Shown: positions 17,161-25,841, counted from the stretch's first letter. The stretch: 64,000 nt of DNA from JBCBSZ01 sp039185015 (GCA_039185015.1 JBCDAU010000001.1:186001-250000); one strand, 5' to 3'. Numbers and translations: made by a program. The notes: a model not told the origin generated them from the letters alone.

Positions 17161-17781
17161 TCACTCCTCCTCGTCGTCGTCCTCGTCGGGCTCGTCGGGC
17201 TCGTCCTCGTCGGGCTCGTCCTCGTCGGGCTCGTCCTCGTCGGGCTCGTCCTCGTCGAGCTCGTCGTCGTCGAGCTCGTCGTCGTCCCCGCCGAGGTCGA
17301 TGTCGGCGAGGATCCCGGTCTCGTAACACGAGTCCACCCCGAGCACGATGTCCAGCGCGGGCAGCTCGCCCAGCGCAACCTCCTCGGCGAAGCCCTCGAA
17401 CGACGGCCGCTCGACGGGGGCAGCGACCGAGCCGTCGTAGCTCGGCAGCTCGAAGGTCATGCGGTCCACCTGGTCCTCGCTGAGCTCCTCGCCCTCGTCG
17501 TCGAACGCCGCCCAGTCGATCAGGTCCCCCTCCTCACGGCGGATCAACTCCCCCTCCAGGGCGCCGCACCGTTCGACGGCGGCCGCTCGGACCGCAGGGT
17601 CGGCGGTCGTCGGGGCTGCCGACTCCTCCTCCGCGGCGACCGCTGCGACCGACATCGGTTCGACCGTTGGCGGCGGTCCGTCGGGTGCGCTGCCGGTCTC
17701 GTCGGCCCGGCAGGCAGACGACGCGAGGACGACGGCGATGAGCGCGATGGGCAGCCGACGTCGCCACACGACGCCGCTCAT
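17161..17781 (-). CDS. Acidic lipoprotein with DEDEP tail repeats
   Basis: 206 residues. A signal peptide has a likely lipidation Cys24 (ASSAC). A globular part of about 130 residues follows (two Cys, in RCGALEG and DSCYETG) that I do not recognise. The last 40 residues are almost only Asp, Glu and Pro, built on a DEDEP repeat. The start codon overlaps the stop of the DUF1501 gene, and the response regulator begins within ten bases of its end. It is therefore embedded in a two-component operon and may be an accessory or periplasmic partner of the acidic sensor kinase. Cation binding by the tail is a reasonable guess. No enzymatic motif was seen. Confidence 0.8.
   Translation of the reverse strand: MSGVVWRRRLPIALIAVVLASSACRADETGSAPDGPPPTVEPMSVAAVAAEEESAAPTTADPAVRAAAVERCGALEGELIRREEGDLIDWAAFDDEGEELSEDQVDRMTFELPSYDGSVAAPVERPSFEGFAEEVALGELPALDIVLGVDSCYETGILADIDLGGDDDELDDDELDEDEPDEDEPDEDEPDEDEPDEPDEDDDEEE
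17196..17255. repeat. Four perfect tandem 15-bp repeats
   Basis: The unit CGGGCTCGTCCTCGT occurs four times head-to-tail, with further imperfect copies on both sides. Read on the minus strand it encodes the DEDEP repeats of the acidic lipoprotein. Fifteen bases keeps the frame, so copy-number change would only lengthen or shorten the tail. Confidence 0.9.
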
Positions 17782-19094
17782 GCCACGAGCCCCATCGGGC
17801 GGCGCCGACCCTCGAGCGCGGCGTCGGCCGGCACGCCGAGGACGCCCTCGGACAGGCCGGCGAGGTAGTCCCGGAAGTCCGCGGTCACCACGAAGTTGTC
17901 GTCGCGGTCGAAGCGGCGCAGCGAGACCGGCTCACCGTGGTGGCCGCCCTGCACCGTCGGACCGACGACGAACTGGGTGCCGGCGGTCCCGTGCTCGGTG
18001 CCGTCGCCGTTCCAGTCCGGCCGTCGCCCGAACTCGGTCCAGGTCGCGATGACCACCCGGTCGCGGTGCTCACCCAGATCGGACTGGAACCGACGGATCG
18101 CCGAGTCGAGCTCGCCGAGGTGCATCGGGAGGAGCTGTGCCTGGCGGGCGTGGGTGTCGAAGTCGCCGCCGTGTGGGACGTGGAACGCCCTGGTGGGGAG
18201 ACCGCCTCGGATCAGCCGCGCCACGAGCCCGAGTCGACGGCCGAGGCCGCCCTCCCCGTACTCGTCGAGCTCCTCGAGGTCGTCCTCGCGGTCGGCCCCC
18301 GGTGCCATCGAGCCCGCAGCGCCCTCGACCCGTCCGGCGACGTCCTGCACCAGCGCCTGTGATGCCCGGACCTGGTCCGCGAGCGACGAGCCGGCAGCCG
18401 AGGATCCGGACGTGAGGTCGGCGTAGCCTCGCACCAGCTCGGGGTGCTCCTCGACGAACTCGGCCGTCCACGGCATCGCCCCCTCCTCCGGGATGGCGAC
18501 CGCGCTCCACTCGGGGCCGCGCATCGATGGGCTGAGCCGGCCGAGGCTGACGCCGAGCAGCGGATCGCCGTCGCTCCCGCCCAGGTGGGCGAGCGATCGT
18601 CCGAGCCAGCCCGTCGTGGCCGCCGGATCGACCGTCCCGTGCTCCCAGACGTCGGTGTCCTCGAAGTGCGACAGGGTCGAGTCGGCCCAGCCGACGCCGT
18701 GCACGATCGCCAGCTCACCCGCGGCCCAGCGGTCGGCGAGGTGGGGCATGGCATGGAGGGAGAAGTCAGCGTCGATCGCGTGGAGCGCCGACTCCTCGAC
18801 GCCGCTCTCACGCCGGAGGTCCCGGTACCGGGCCGACTCGCGGGGGACGACGGTGTCGAGGAAGTCGAGTCCGCCCTCGAGCTGGATGGTCACGAGGATC
18901 AGCTCGCCGGCCCCGGCGGCCCGAACCGCTGCGGACCCTTCACCCGTCGTGGCCGGTCCCGCGGTCGTCGGCGGGGCGCCCGGCGGATCCTCACCGGACA
19001 GCCCGAGCCAGGCGGCGCCACCCGCGGCGACGGTGGCGGCGCCGCCGAGTCGCAGGAAGCGACGGCGGGACATCGAAGAACGGTCAACGCTCAT
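17778..19094 (-). CDS. DUF1501 family protein, Tat-exported
   Basis: 438 residues from ATG 19094 (MSVDRSSMSRRRFLRLGG). A twin-arginine motif RRRFLRL with a following hydrophobic stretch indicates Tat export. The DUF1501 core follows: LILVTIQLEGGLDFLDTVVP near residues 70-90, a central FSLHAMPHLADRWAAGELAIVHGVGW and later FHVPHGGDFDTHARQ. The fold is that of the alkaline phosphatase/sulfatase superfamily, but the catalytic role of this family is not established. It is preceded with ATGA overlap by a DUF1800 gene, the usual partner. It is followed with overlap by the acidic lipoprotein gene. A long open frame extends upstream but overlaps DUF1800 antiphase and is not coding. Confidence 0.9.
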   Translation of the reverse strand: MSVDRSSMSRRRFLRLGGAATVAAGGAAWLGLSGEDPPGAPPTTAGPATTGEGSAAVRAAGAGELILVTIQLEGGLDFLDTVVPRESARYRDLRRESGVEESALHAIDADFSLHAMPHLADRWAAGELAIVHGVGWADSTLSHFEDTDVWEHGTVDPAATTGWLGRSLAHLGGSDGDPLLGVSLGRLSPSMRGPEWSAVAIPEEGAMPWTAEFVEEHPELVRGYADLTSGSSAAGSSLADQVRASQALVQDVAGRVEGAAGSMAPGADREDDLEELDEYGEGGLGRRLGLVARLIRGGLPTRAFHVPHGGDFDTHARQAQLLPMHLGELDSAIRRFQSDLGEHRDRVVIATWTEFGRRPDWNGDGTEHGTAGTQFVVGPTVQGGHHGEPVSLRRFDRDDNFVVTADFRDYLAGLSEGVLGVPADAALEGRRRPMGLVA

Positions 19095-20455
19095 GAGAGG
19101 GTCACCTCCGGGGACGTGAACGCCACCGCGAAGGCCGCGGCGACGGCGGGGACGGGATCGGTGCCGGCCGCGGTCCGCTCGATGGCGGACCCGGTCTCGG
19201 CGGACCACTCGACGACGCCGAAGCGGGCCAGCAGGGTCCGGGTGAGGCGGTCGCCGCCGGCGCCGACCGCTGATCGCAACGCCTCGGCCACCGGCAGGTC
19301 GGCTTCCGCGATCAGCCCGCCCAGCTCGGTACCGAGCTGGAGTCGAGCGGCGGCGCGGTTCGAGTCGAGCCACTCGGCGTTGTGGGGCCAGCCGGCGACG
19401 TTGGGCGGGATGCCGGGCACCTGGCCGAGCAGCCCGAGCCCCTCGAACAGGCCGTACGCCCACCACCACCCGTTCTCCTCGATCTGCTCCTCGAGCTCGT
19501 CGACGGGAAGGGTCGTGGCGTCCGGCAGCGGGAGCCCGAAGCCCCGCACGGTCCGCACGACGAGCTCGAACGGCGAGGCCACCAACCCGCCCCGCACGTC
19601 GGCCTCGTAGAAGCGGGGATGGGTGAGCATCGCCCGAAGCAGCCGGTCGATCCGGAGGTCGGCACCGAACGAGCGGCTCAGCTGGTCGGAGACCTCGGCC
19701 GGGATGTCGGTGCCGGCGTATCGGAACCAGAGCCGCTCGGGGACGAAGCGGTGGCACTCCTCGGAGTCGGTGATGGCCGCGATCACATCGGTCGCGTCGA
19801 GCCGGCCGCTGCGACCGAGGAAGGTCTTGGGTCCGTCGTCGTGCAGCGTGGGGACGAGCCGCGAGCCGATCGGTCGGGCGATCCGTGGGTGCTCGACGAG
19901 CGAGTAGCCGGTGAGGGCCCGTCCACCTTCGACGACGTCGCGCTGGGTGTAGCCCCGGCCCGCGCCCATGGAGAAGAGCTCCATCACCTCGCGGGAGAAG
20001 TTCTCGTTGGGCCGGCCCAGCACCGAGGCGTGCAGGTCGAGGTAGAGGTTCAGCGCCGGGTCGTGGACCATCGCCATCAGGAGGTCGTCGAACCGGCCGA
20101 GGCCGAGGCGGCGCTGGGTGGCCCACTGGCGGAGCATCAGATCGGGGAACTCGATCTTCTCGATCGAGGTGGCGAAGTGGCCCTGCCAGAACCACTGGAG
20201 CCGCTCGATGGCCGGCGTCGGCGAGGTCGCGCAGTGTCGGAGGTGGGAGCCGACCAGCACCTCGAAGTCGTACGGGAGGAAGCCCGGTCCGATGACGGGC
20301 TCGCGCATCTCGGGAGCGCCCGACGGGTCGAGGAGGCGGTCGACGGTGGCCTCGATCCCGACGGCGACGCAGGCCTCGATCTCGTCGGGCGTCCCGCCCC
20401 ACGCGGCGCGGCGCAGGAGGTGGGCGGCGTTGCGAGGAGTCGGTTCGATCACCAT
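19091..20455 (-). CDS. DUF1800 family protein
   Basis: About 454 residues. The DUF1800 hallmark pattern is present: NAAHLLRRAAWGGTPDEIEA at the N-terminus, LQWFWQGHFATSIEKI, then NENFSREVMELFSMGAGRGYTQRDV, and GWPHNAEWLDS later. DUF1800 and DUF1501 genes occur together in many bacteria and their products are exported proteins of unknown activity. An upstream start at 20521 is open, but it would leave only 29 bases to the divergent tig start, with no room for promoters. ATG 20455 starts just before the conserved domain and is preferred. It shows no obvious signal peptide and may ride out with its Tat-exported partner; this is inference. Confidence 0.85.
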   Translation of the reverse strand: MVIEPTPRNAAHLLRRAAWGGTPDEIEACVAVGIEATVDRLLDPSGAPEMREPVIGPGFLPYDFEVLVGSHLRHCATSPTPAIERLQWFWQGHFATSIEKIEFPDLMLRQWATQRRLGLGRFDDLLMAMVHDPALNLYLDLHASVLGRPNENFSREVMELFSMGAGRGYTQRDVVEGGRALTGYSLVEHPRIARPIGSRLVPTLHDDGPKTFLGRSGRLDATDVIAAITDSEECHRFVPERLWFRYAGTDIPAEVSDQLSRSFGADLRIDRLLRAMLTHPRFYEADVRGGLVASPFELVVRTVRGFGLPLPDATTLPVDELEEQIEENGWWWAYGLFEGLGLLGQVPGIPPNVAGWPHNAEWLDSNRAAARLQLGTELGGLIAEADLPVAEALRSAVGAGGDRLTRTLLARFGVVEWSAETGSAIERTAAGTDPVPAVAAAFAVAFTSPEVTLS

Positions 20456-20535
20456 GTCGACAGGGAACGACACGCACCCTGAAGGAACCGTGAAGTCCTG
20501 GTGGAGAGGGTCAGAGGTCATCGCGCACCGGCCGG

Positions 20536-20541
20536 TACACT
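20536..20541 (+). promoter_or_regulatory. -10 element of the tig promoter (near-leaderless)
   Basis: TACACT within the extended form GGTACACT ends nine bases before the GTG start of tig. Transcription from it would begin at or within a few bases of the start codon. No Shine-Dalgarno site is present, which supports a leaderless or near-leaderless message. Confidence 0.5.
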
Positions 20542-20550
20542 CGGCGCCCT

Positions 20551-22011
20551 GTGAAGAGCACGGTCGCGACCCTCGAAGACAACAAGGTGAAGCTGACCGT
20601 CGAAGTGGACGAGTCGGAATTCGACCAGGCGCTCGACGAGACGTTTCGCAAGATCGCCCAGGAGGTCCGCATCCCGGGCTTCCGTCCGGGCAAGGCCCCT
20701 CGCAAGATCCTCGAGGCCCGCATCGGCCCCGAGTACGCCCGCGGCGAGGCCCTGCGTGAGGCGATCCCCGACTACTACGGCGCCGCGTTGCGCGAGCACC
20801 TCGTCGATGCGATCGCCCCGCCCGAGATCGACATCACCGATGGTGAGGAGGCCGGCCCGGTCGTCTTCGACGCCGTCGTCGAGATCCGTCCCTCGGTCGA
20901 GGTGAGCGGCTACGAGTCGCTGAAGGTCGAGCTGCCGTCGCCGGTGGCCACCGACGACGAGATCGACGAGCAGATCAACCGGGTCCTCGAGCAGTTCGCC
21001 GACCTGGAGGACATCGACCGTCCCGCCATCGACGGCGACCACGTCCTCATGGACATCACCGGCTCGCAGGACGGTGAGGAGATCGCCGGCCTGACCGCCC
21101 AGGACTACAGCTACGAGGTGGGCATCGAGGCGCTCGTCGTCGAGCTCGACGAGAACCTCCGCGGCGCCAAGCCGGGCGACATCCTCGAGTTCGGGGCCGA
21201 CCATCCGCAGCTCGACGACGCCACGCTCGACTTCCGGGTACTCGTCAAGGCCGTTCGCGAGAAGGTCCTCCCCGAGGTGACCGACGAGTGGGTCGCCGAG
21301 AACACCGAGTTCGAGACGGCCGAGGCGATGCGCACCGATGCGGGCGACCGCATCAACGCCATCAGGGGCAACCAGGCCCGCGCAGCGCTGCGCGATCGCA
21401 CCGCCGAGGCGCTGCGCGATCTGGTCGAGATCGACCCGCCCGACTCGCTGATCAACGCCACGATGGAGGACCAGCTCCAGAACATGGCGATGTCGCTGTC
21501 GGCGCAGGGCATGTCGCTCGAGCAGTACCTCGCGTTCTCCGGGACCAGCCAGGAGGAGTTCACCCAGCAGCTCCAGGACAACGCCCGCTCGGCGGCCGTG
21601 GTCGACCTGGCGCTGCGTGCGGTGGCTTCGGCCGAGGACCTCGCGCCGTCCGCGGACGAGCTCCAGGCCGAGCTCGAGCTCACGGCCTCGCAGCTCGAGT
21701 TCACCGCCGACGAGGTGCGCGAGCGCCTCGACGCAGCGGACGGCCTCATGGGCATCACCGCCGAGCTGACCAAGCGCAACGCGCTCGACTGGCTCGTCGA
21801 GCGGGCCGAGGTCGTCGATCTCGAGACCGGCGACCCGATCGACCGTTCACTGCTCGAGCCGCCGGCCGACGAGGACCCCGCGGGCGGCGACACCGACGCG
21901 GCCGACGAGGTTTCGGCCGCCGACGAGACCGACAGCGACACCGACGCAGGCGACGAGATCGTCGCCGCGGACGACACCGACGACGACAGCACCGACGAGG
22001 AGGAATCGTGA
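20551..22011 (+). CDS. tig: Trigger factor
   Basis: Ribosome-associated chaperone and peptidyl-prolyl isomerase, 486 residues. The N-terminal ribosome-docking domain has the signature GFRPGKAP at residues 43-50. An FKBP-like PPIase domain lies at about 150-245 (DHVLMDITGSQDG...) and a helical C-terminal chaperone cradle at about 250-430. The last 50 residues are a very acidic, low-complexity tail (Asp, Glu, Ala, Thr), longer than in E. coli but common in actinobacteria. It starts at GTG 20551 and overlaps clpP by four bases, joining nascent-chain folding to ClpP proteolysis in one transcript. Confidence 0.97.
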   Translation: MKSTVATLEDNKVKLTVEVDESEFDQALDETFRKIAQEVRIPGFRPGKAPRKILEARIGPEYARGEALREAIPDYYGAALREHLVDAIAPPEIDITDGEEAGPVVFDAVVEIRPSVEVSGYESLKVELPSPVATDDEIDEQINRVLEQFADLEDIDRPAIDGDHVLMDITGSQDGEEIAGLTAQDYSYEVGIEALVVELDENLRGAKPGDILEFGADHPQLDDATLDFRVLVKAVREKVLPEVTDEWVAENTEFETAEAMRTDAGDRINAIRGNQARAALRDRTAEALRDLVEIDPPDSLINATMEDQLQNMAMSLSAQGMSLEQYLAFSGTSQEEFTQQLQDNARSAAVVDLALRAVASAEDLAPSADELQAELELTASQLEFTADEVRERLDAADGLMGITAELTKRNALDWLVERAEVVDLETGDPIDRSLLEPPADEDPAGGDTDAADEVSAADETDSDTDAGDEIVAADDTDDDSTDEEES

Positions 22012-22673
22012 GCGGAACGAGCTTCGGGATGCAGGGCGAGCGTCGGCTCGACGTCGTGAACTACACGATCCCCTACGTGGTCGAGCAGACCAACCGGGGT
22101 GAGCGCACCTACGACCTGTTCAGCCGACTGCTCCGGGAGAACATCATCTTCCTGGGCACGCCGATCGACGACACGGTCGCCAACCTGGTGAGCGCCCAGC
22201 TGCTCTTCCTCGAGTCCGAGAACCCGGACCGTGACATCAGCATCTACATCAACTCGCCCGGCGGCGACATCACGGCGCTGTTCGCGATCTACGACACGCT
22301 GCGGTTCATCCGCAACGACGTGTCGACCATCTGCCTCGGTCAGGCCGCCTCGGCTGCCGCCGTGCTGCTGGCCGCCGGCACGCCCGGCAAGCGCCTGGCG
22401 CTGCCCCACGCCCGGGTGCTGCTCCACCAGCCCTACGGCCAGGCGATGGGCCAGGCGACCGACATCGAGCTCGCCGCCAGGGAGATCGACCGCATGAGGG
22501 TCCTCCTCGAGGAGATCCTCGCCCGCCACACTGGGCAGGAGGTCGAGCGCATCCACAACGACACGGATCGTGACTTCGTGATGAGCGCCGCCGAGGCGAA
22601 GGAGTACGGTGTCATCGACGAGGTCATCGAATCGCGCAACCCGGTCGAGGACGGCCCCATCAGGGCCGCCTGA
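22008..22673 (+). CDS. clpP: ATP-dependent Clp protease proteolytic subunit (ClpP2 type)
   Basis: Serine peptidase of the Clp barrel, 221 residues from GTG 22008, preceded by a GAGGAGGA site within tig. The catalytic triad is Ser115 (GQAAS), His140 (LLHQP) and Asp189 (DTDRDF). The context CLGQAASAAAVLLAAGTPGKR is the form found in actinobacterial ClpP2, not ClpP1 (which has MAASMG). Actinobacteria usually encode clpP1-clpP2 in tandem and need both for a working mixed barrel. Here clpX follows directly and no second clpP is in the window. A second Met seven residues in is an alternative start. Confidence 0.96.
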   Translation: MSGTSFGMQGERRLDVVNYTIPYVVEQTNRGERTYDLFSRLLRENIIFLGTPIDDTVANLVSAQLLFLESENPDRDISIYINSPGGDITALFAIYDTLRFIRNDVSTICLGQAASAAAVLLAAGTPGKRLALPHARVLLHQPYGQAMGQATDIELAAREIDRMRVLLEEILARHTGQEVERIHNDTDRDFVMSAAEAKEYGVIDEVIESRNPVEDGPIRAA

Positions 22674-22741
22674 ACCGAGGGTGGGGGACGACGTGACGGG
22701 GCGAGCGGCCGAAGTGACCGATCCGGGGGAGCGCTGACGAG

Positions 22742-24013
22742 ATGGCGAAGTTCGGCGATTCCGGTGAGCTGCTGAAGTGCTCCTTCTGCGGCAAGTCCCA
22801 GAAGCAGGTCAAGAAGCTGATCGCCGGTCCCGGCGTCTACATCTGCGACGAGTGCATCGATCTCTGCAACGAGATCATCGAAGAGGAGCTCTCCGAGACC
22901 GCTGAGCTGGGCTTCGACGAGCTGCCCAAGCCCCGCGAGATCTACTCGTTCCTCAACGACTTCGTGATCGGCCAGGAGCCGGCCAAGAAGATCCTCTCGG
23001 TCGCCGTCTACAACCACTACAAGCGCGTGCAGGCCGGCCAGGGCTCCGACGACGACGTCGAGCTGGCCAAGTCGAACATCTTGCTGATCGGGCCGACCGG
23101 CTCGGGCAAGACCGAGATGGCCCGGACCCTCGCCCGGCTGCTCAACGTGCCCTTCGCCATCGCCGACGCCACGGCGCTGACCGAGGCCGGCTACGTGGGC
23201 GAGGACGTCGAGAACATCCTGCTCAAGCTGATCCAGGCCGCCGACTACGACGTCAAGAAGGCCGAGACCGGGATCATCTACATCGACGAGATCGACAAGA
23301 TCGCCCGCAAGAGCGAGAACCCGTCGATCACGCGTGACGTATCCGGCGAGGGCGTGCAGCAGGCGCTGCTGAAGATCCTCGAGGGCACGCAGGCGTCGGT
23401 CCCACCCCAGGGGGGCCGCAAGCACCCGCACCAGGAGTTCATCCAGATCGACACGACGAACATCTTGTTCGTGTGCGGTGGTGCGTTCGCCGGGCTGGAG
23501 AAGATCATCGACTCCCGCGTCGGCAAGGGCGGCATCGGGTTCGCCGCCGAGGTGCGTGACTCCGCAGACACCGACCTGACCGAGCTGTTCCCCGAGGTGC
23601 TCCCCGAGGACCTGCTGAAGTTCGGGCTGATCCCCGAGTTCGTCGGTCGTCTGCCCGTGATGGGCGTGCTGTCGCCGCTCGACACCGAGGCGCTGGTGCG
23701 GATCCTCACCGAGCCCCGCAGCGCGCTGGTGAAGCAGTACAAGAAGTTCTTCGAGCTGGAGAACGTCGAGCTGCGCTTCGAACAGGACGCGCTCGAGGCG
23801 ATCGCCGAGCAGGCGATGCTGCGCAGCTCCGGGGCCCGTGGCCTGCGAGCCATCCTCGAAGAGGTCCTCGTCGACATCATGTACGAGCTGCCCTCCCGCG
23901 ACGACGTGGAGGCCGTCGTGCTCGACCGCGACGTCGTCGAGCAGCGGGTCCTCCCGACCCTCGTGCCCCGGACCGCGCAGAGCGCCGACCGGCCTCGCCG
24001 CGCCGCCAGCTGA
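22742..24013 (+). CDS. clpX: ATP-dependent Clp protease ATP-binding subunit ClpX
   Basis: Unfoldase ring that feeds ClpP, 423 residues. The N-terminal zinc-binding domain has four Cys (CSFCGKS...YICDECIDLC). The AAA+ module has Walker A GPTGSGKT (about 118-125), Walker B IIYIDEIDK and the pore loop GYVGEDV. The RKHPHQEFIQIDTTNILFVCGGAF segment is diagnostic of ClpX, and a C-terminal small AAA subdomain ends near LVPRTAQS. It lies 68 bases after clpP. That gap contains a GGGGGAG stretch but no clear terminator, so both are probably on one transcript. Confidence 0.98.
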   Translation: MAKFGDSGELLKCSFCGKSQKQVKKLIAGPGVYICDECIDLCNEIIEEELSETAELGFDELPKPREIYSFLNDFVIGQEPAKKILSVAVYNHYKRVQAGQGSDDDVELAKSNILLIGPTGSGKTEMARTLARLLNVPFAIADATALTEAGYVGEDVENILLKLIQAADYDVKKAETGIIYIDEIDKIARKSENPSITRDVSGEGVQQALLKILEGTQASVPPQGGRKHPHQEFIQIDTTNILFVCGGAFAGLEKIIDSRVGKGGIGFAAEVRDSADTDLTELFPEVLPEDLLKFGLIPEFVGRLPVMGVLSPLDTEALVRILTEPRSALVKQYKKFFELENVELRFEQDALEAIAEQAMLRSSGARGLRAILEEVLVDIMYELPSRDDVEAVVLDRDVVEQRVLPTLVPRTAQSADRPRRAAS

Positions 24014-24032
24014 CGGGGACGTTCCCACCGAG

Positions 24033-25364
24033 GTGGACTACGACGAGGCGATCGCCTGGCTCTACGGGCACGTCAACCTCGAGCAGACCGGACCGCGTCG
24101 GCCCGGTGAGCTGAGCCTCGACGGCCTGCGTCGCCTGATGGGCGTCCTCGGTGATCCGCAGGACACCGCGCCCACGATCCACATCACCGGCACCAACGGC
24201 AAGGGCTCCACGGCTCGGGTCGTGACCGCCCTCCTCGTCGAGCTCGGCCTGACCGTGGGCACGGCGACGTCACCGCACCTGCAGCGCATCAACGAGCGCA
24301 TCCGCGTCGACGGGGTGCCGATCACCGACGAGGAGTTCGCCCGAGCGGTCGAGCTCGTCGCCTCGGTCCAGCCGTTGTCCGGCGTCGACAACAGCTACTT
24401 CGAGGTGCTCGCCGCCCTCACCTACGCCTTCTTCGCCGACGTCCCCACCTCGGCCAACGTCATCGAGGTCGGCGCCGGCGGTCGCCACGACGCCACCAAC
24501 GTCGTCCACGGCGAGGTCGCCGTCGTCACCAACGTGGGTCTCGATCACCTCGACTACTTCGGCCCCACCATCCATCACGTCGCCGCCGAGAAGGCCGGCA
24601 TCATCGAGCCCGGCGCCCACCTGGTCCTCGGCGAGACCGACCCCGAGCTCCGCCACCACTTCGTCGACGAAGGGCCCGGGACGGTCTGGACCCTCGACGA
24701 CGAGATCGAGGTGCTGCGCAACGAGGTCGCGATCGGCGGCCGGGTCATCGACGTGCGCACCCCCATGGCGACCTACAGCGATGTCTTCCTGCCGCTCCAC
24801 GGGGCCCACCAGGGCGTCAACGCTGCGCTCGGTCTCGCCGCCGTCGAGGCGTTCGTCGGTCGTGCGCTGGGCGGCGACGTCGTGGAGGCCGCGCTGTCCG
24901 GGGTGCGCGCCCCCGGGCGCTTCGAGGTGGTCGACCGCCAGCCGCTCATCCTCCTCGACGGCGCCCACAACACCGAGGGCGCCGCGGCGGCGGCGGCGAC
25001 CTACAACGCCGAGTTCGCCATCGGCGGCGACACCGTGCTCGTGTTCGGCTGCAACACGGGCCGGGAGCCGGCCGAGGTCCTCCACGAGCTGGCCCGCATC
25101 GCGCCGCGCCTGGTCATCGCCACCGCCCCCGACTGGGTCCGGGCCGTGCCGCCGACCGACATCGCCGAGCTCGCCCGGGCCGAGGGCCTCGACGTCGAGG
25201 TGGTCCCCCGCGTGCCGGACGCCGTCGATCGGGCCCGTGCGCTGACCACGCCGGACGACGCGATCTTCGTCACCGGGTCGCTCTACGTCGTCGGCGAGGC
25301 CCGGGAGCACCTGGGGCTCTCCTGGGACGAGCACATCACGCAGGGTGACCGCGATAGCGACTGA
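24033..25364 (+). CDS. folC: Folylpolyglutamate synthase / dihydrofolate synthase
   Basis: Adds glutamate to dihydropteroate and folates. About 443 residues from GTG 24033, 19 bases after clpX. The Mur-ligase-like fold is shown by the P-loop ITGTNGKGST (about 50-60) and SPHLQRINERIRVDG (folate-binding segment). A central NVGLDHLDYFG, EKAGIIEPG, and the C-terminal LDGAHNTEGA and VFGC stretches complete it. In many actinobacteria valS stands between clpX and folC; here folC follows clpX directly. The frame is open further upstream inside clpX, but homology begins only near this GTG. Confidence 0.95.
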   Translation: MDYDEAIAWLYGHVNLEQTGPRRPGELSLDGLRRLMGVLGDPQDTAPTIHITGTNGKGSTARVVTALLVELGLTVGTATSPHLQRINERIRVDGVPITDEEFARAVELVASVQPLSGVDNSYFEVLAALTYAFFADVPTSANVIEVGAGGRHDATNVVHGEVAVVTNVGLDHLDYFGPTIHHVAAEKAGIIEPGAHLVLGETDPELRHHFVDEGPGTVWTLDDEIEVLRNEVAIGGRVIDVRTPMATYSDVFLPLHGAHQGVNAALGLAAVEAFVGRALGGDVVEAALSGVRAPGRFEVVDRQPLILLDGAHNTEGAAAAAATYNAEFAIGGDTVLVFGCNTGREPAEVLHELARIAPRLVIATAPDWVRAVPPTDIAELARAEGLDVEVVPRVPDAVDRARALTTPDDAIFVTGSLYVVGEAREHLGLSWDEHITQGDRDSD

Positions 25365-25430
25365 CGGCCGCGCAGCGCTACCCTTCAGCGTTCGTTCGTC
25401 CCGCCCCCCGAGCCCCCGAGGGAGACGTCC

Positions 25431-25841
25431 GTGGGTCGCACCCTGGTCATCTGCAAGCCTGACGCCGTCGAGCGTGGTCTCACCGGTGAGATCATCGCCC
25501 GCATCGAGCGCAAGGGCCTGCGCATCGCGGCCGCCGAGCTCCGCCTCATCGACGAGGTCACGGCGAAGCAGCACTACGCCGAGCACGAGGGCAAGCCGTT
25601 CCTGCCCGACCTCCTGGCGTTCATGACCCGCTCGCCCGCCATGCTCCTCGTGGTGGAGGGCCCGGACGAGACCTTCGCGATCGTCCGCACGCTGATGGGC
25701 CCGACCAACCCGGCCACGGCGCCGCCCGGGACCATCCGCGGCGACTACGGCACGATCATGACCGAGAACCTGGTGCACGGGTCCGATTCCGACGAGTCGG
25801 CCGAGCGAGAGATCGGGATCTTCTTCCCGGGACTGAGTTGA
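25431..25841 (+). CDS. ndk: Nucleoside diphosphate kinase
   Basis: 136 residues, GTG start at 25431 with a GAGGGAG site before it. It transfers the gamma-phosphate between nucleoside triphosphates and diphosphates through a phosphohistidine. Visible are TLVICKPDAVERG at the N-terminus, the FMTRSPAMLLVVEG strand and loop, GPTNPATAPPGTIRGDYG, and the active-site His116 in ENLVHGSDS. The length fits the compact bacterial enzyme. It stands between folC and mreB, as in other actinobacteria. Confidence 0.98.
   Translation: MGRTLVICKPDAVERGLTGEIIARIERKGLRIAAAELRLIDEVTAKQHYAEHEGKPFLPDLLAFMTRSPAMLLVVEGPDETFAIVRTLMGPTNPATAPPGTIRGDYGTIMTENLVHGSDSDESAEREIGIFFPGLS

Noticed and set aside
17167..17290. Tandem repeats that might suggest a CRISPR array
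   Set aside because: The units are 15 bp without spacers and are in frame with the acidic lipoprotein gene; no cas genes are present.
17778..20477. Single 899-codon minus-strand frame covering the DUF1501 gene and the region opposite to it upstream
   Set aside because: Only the last 438 codons are real. The upstream part is Arg/Pro-rich noise overlapping the DUF1800 gene in another frame, and the Tat signal at 19094 marks the true start.
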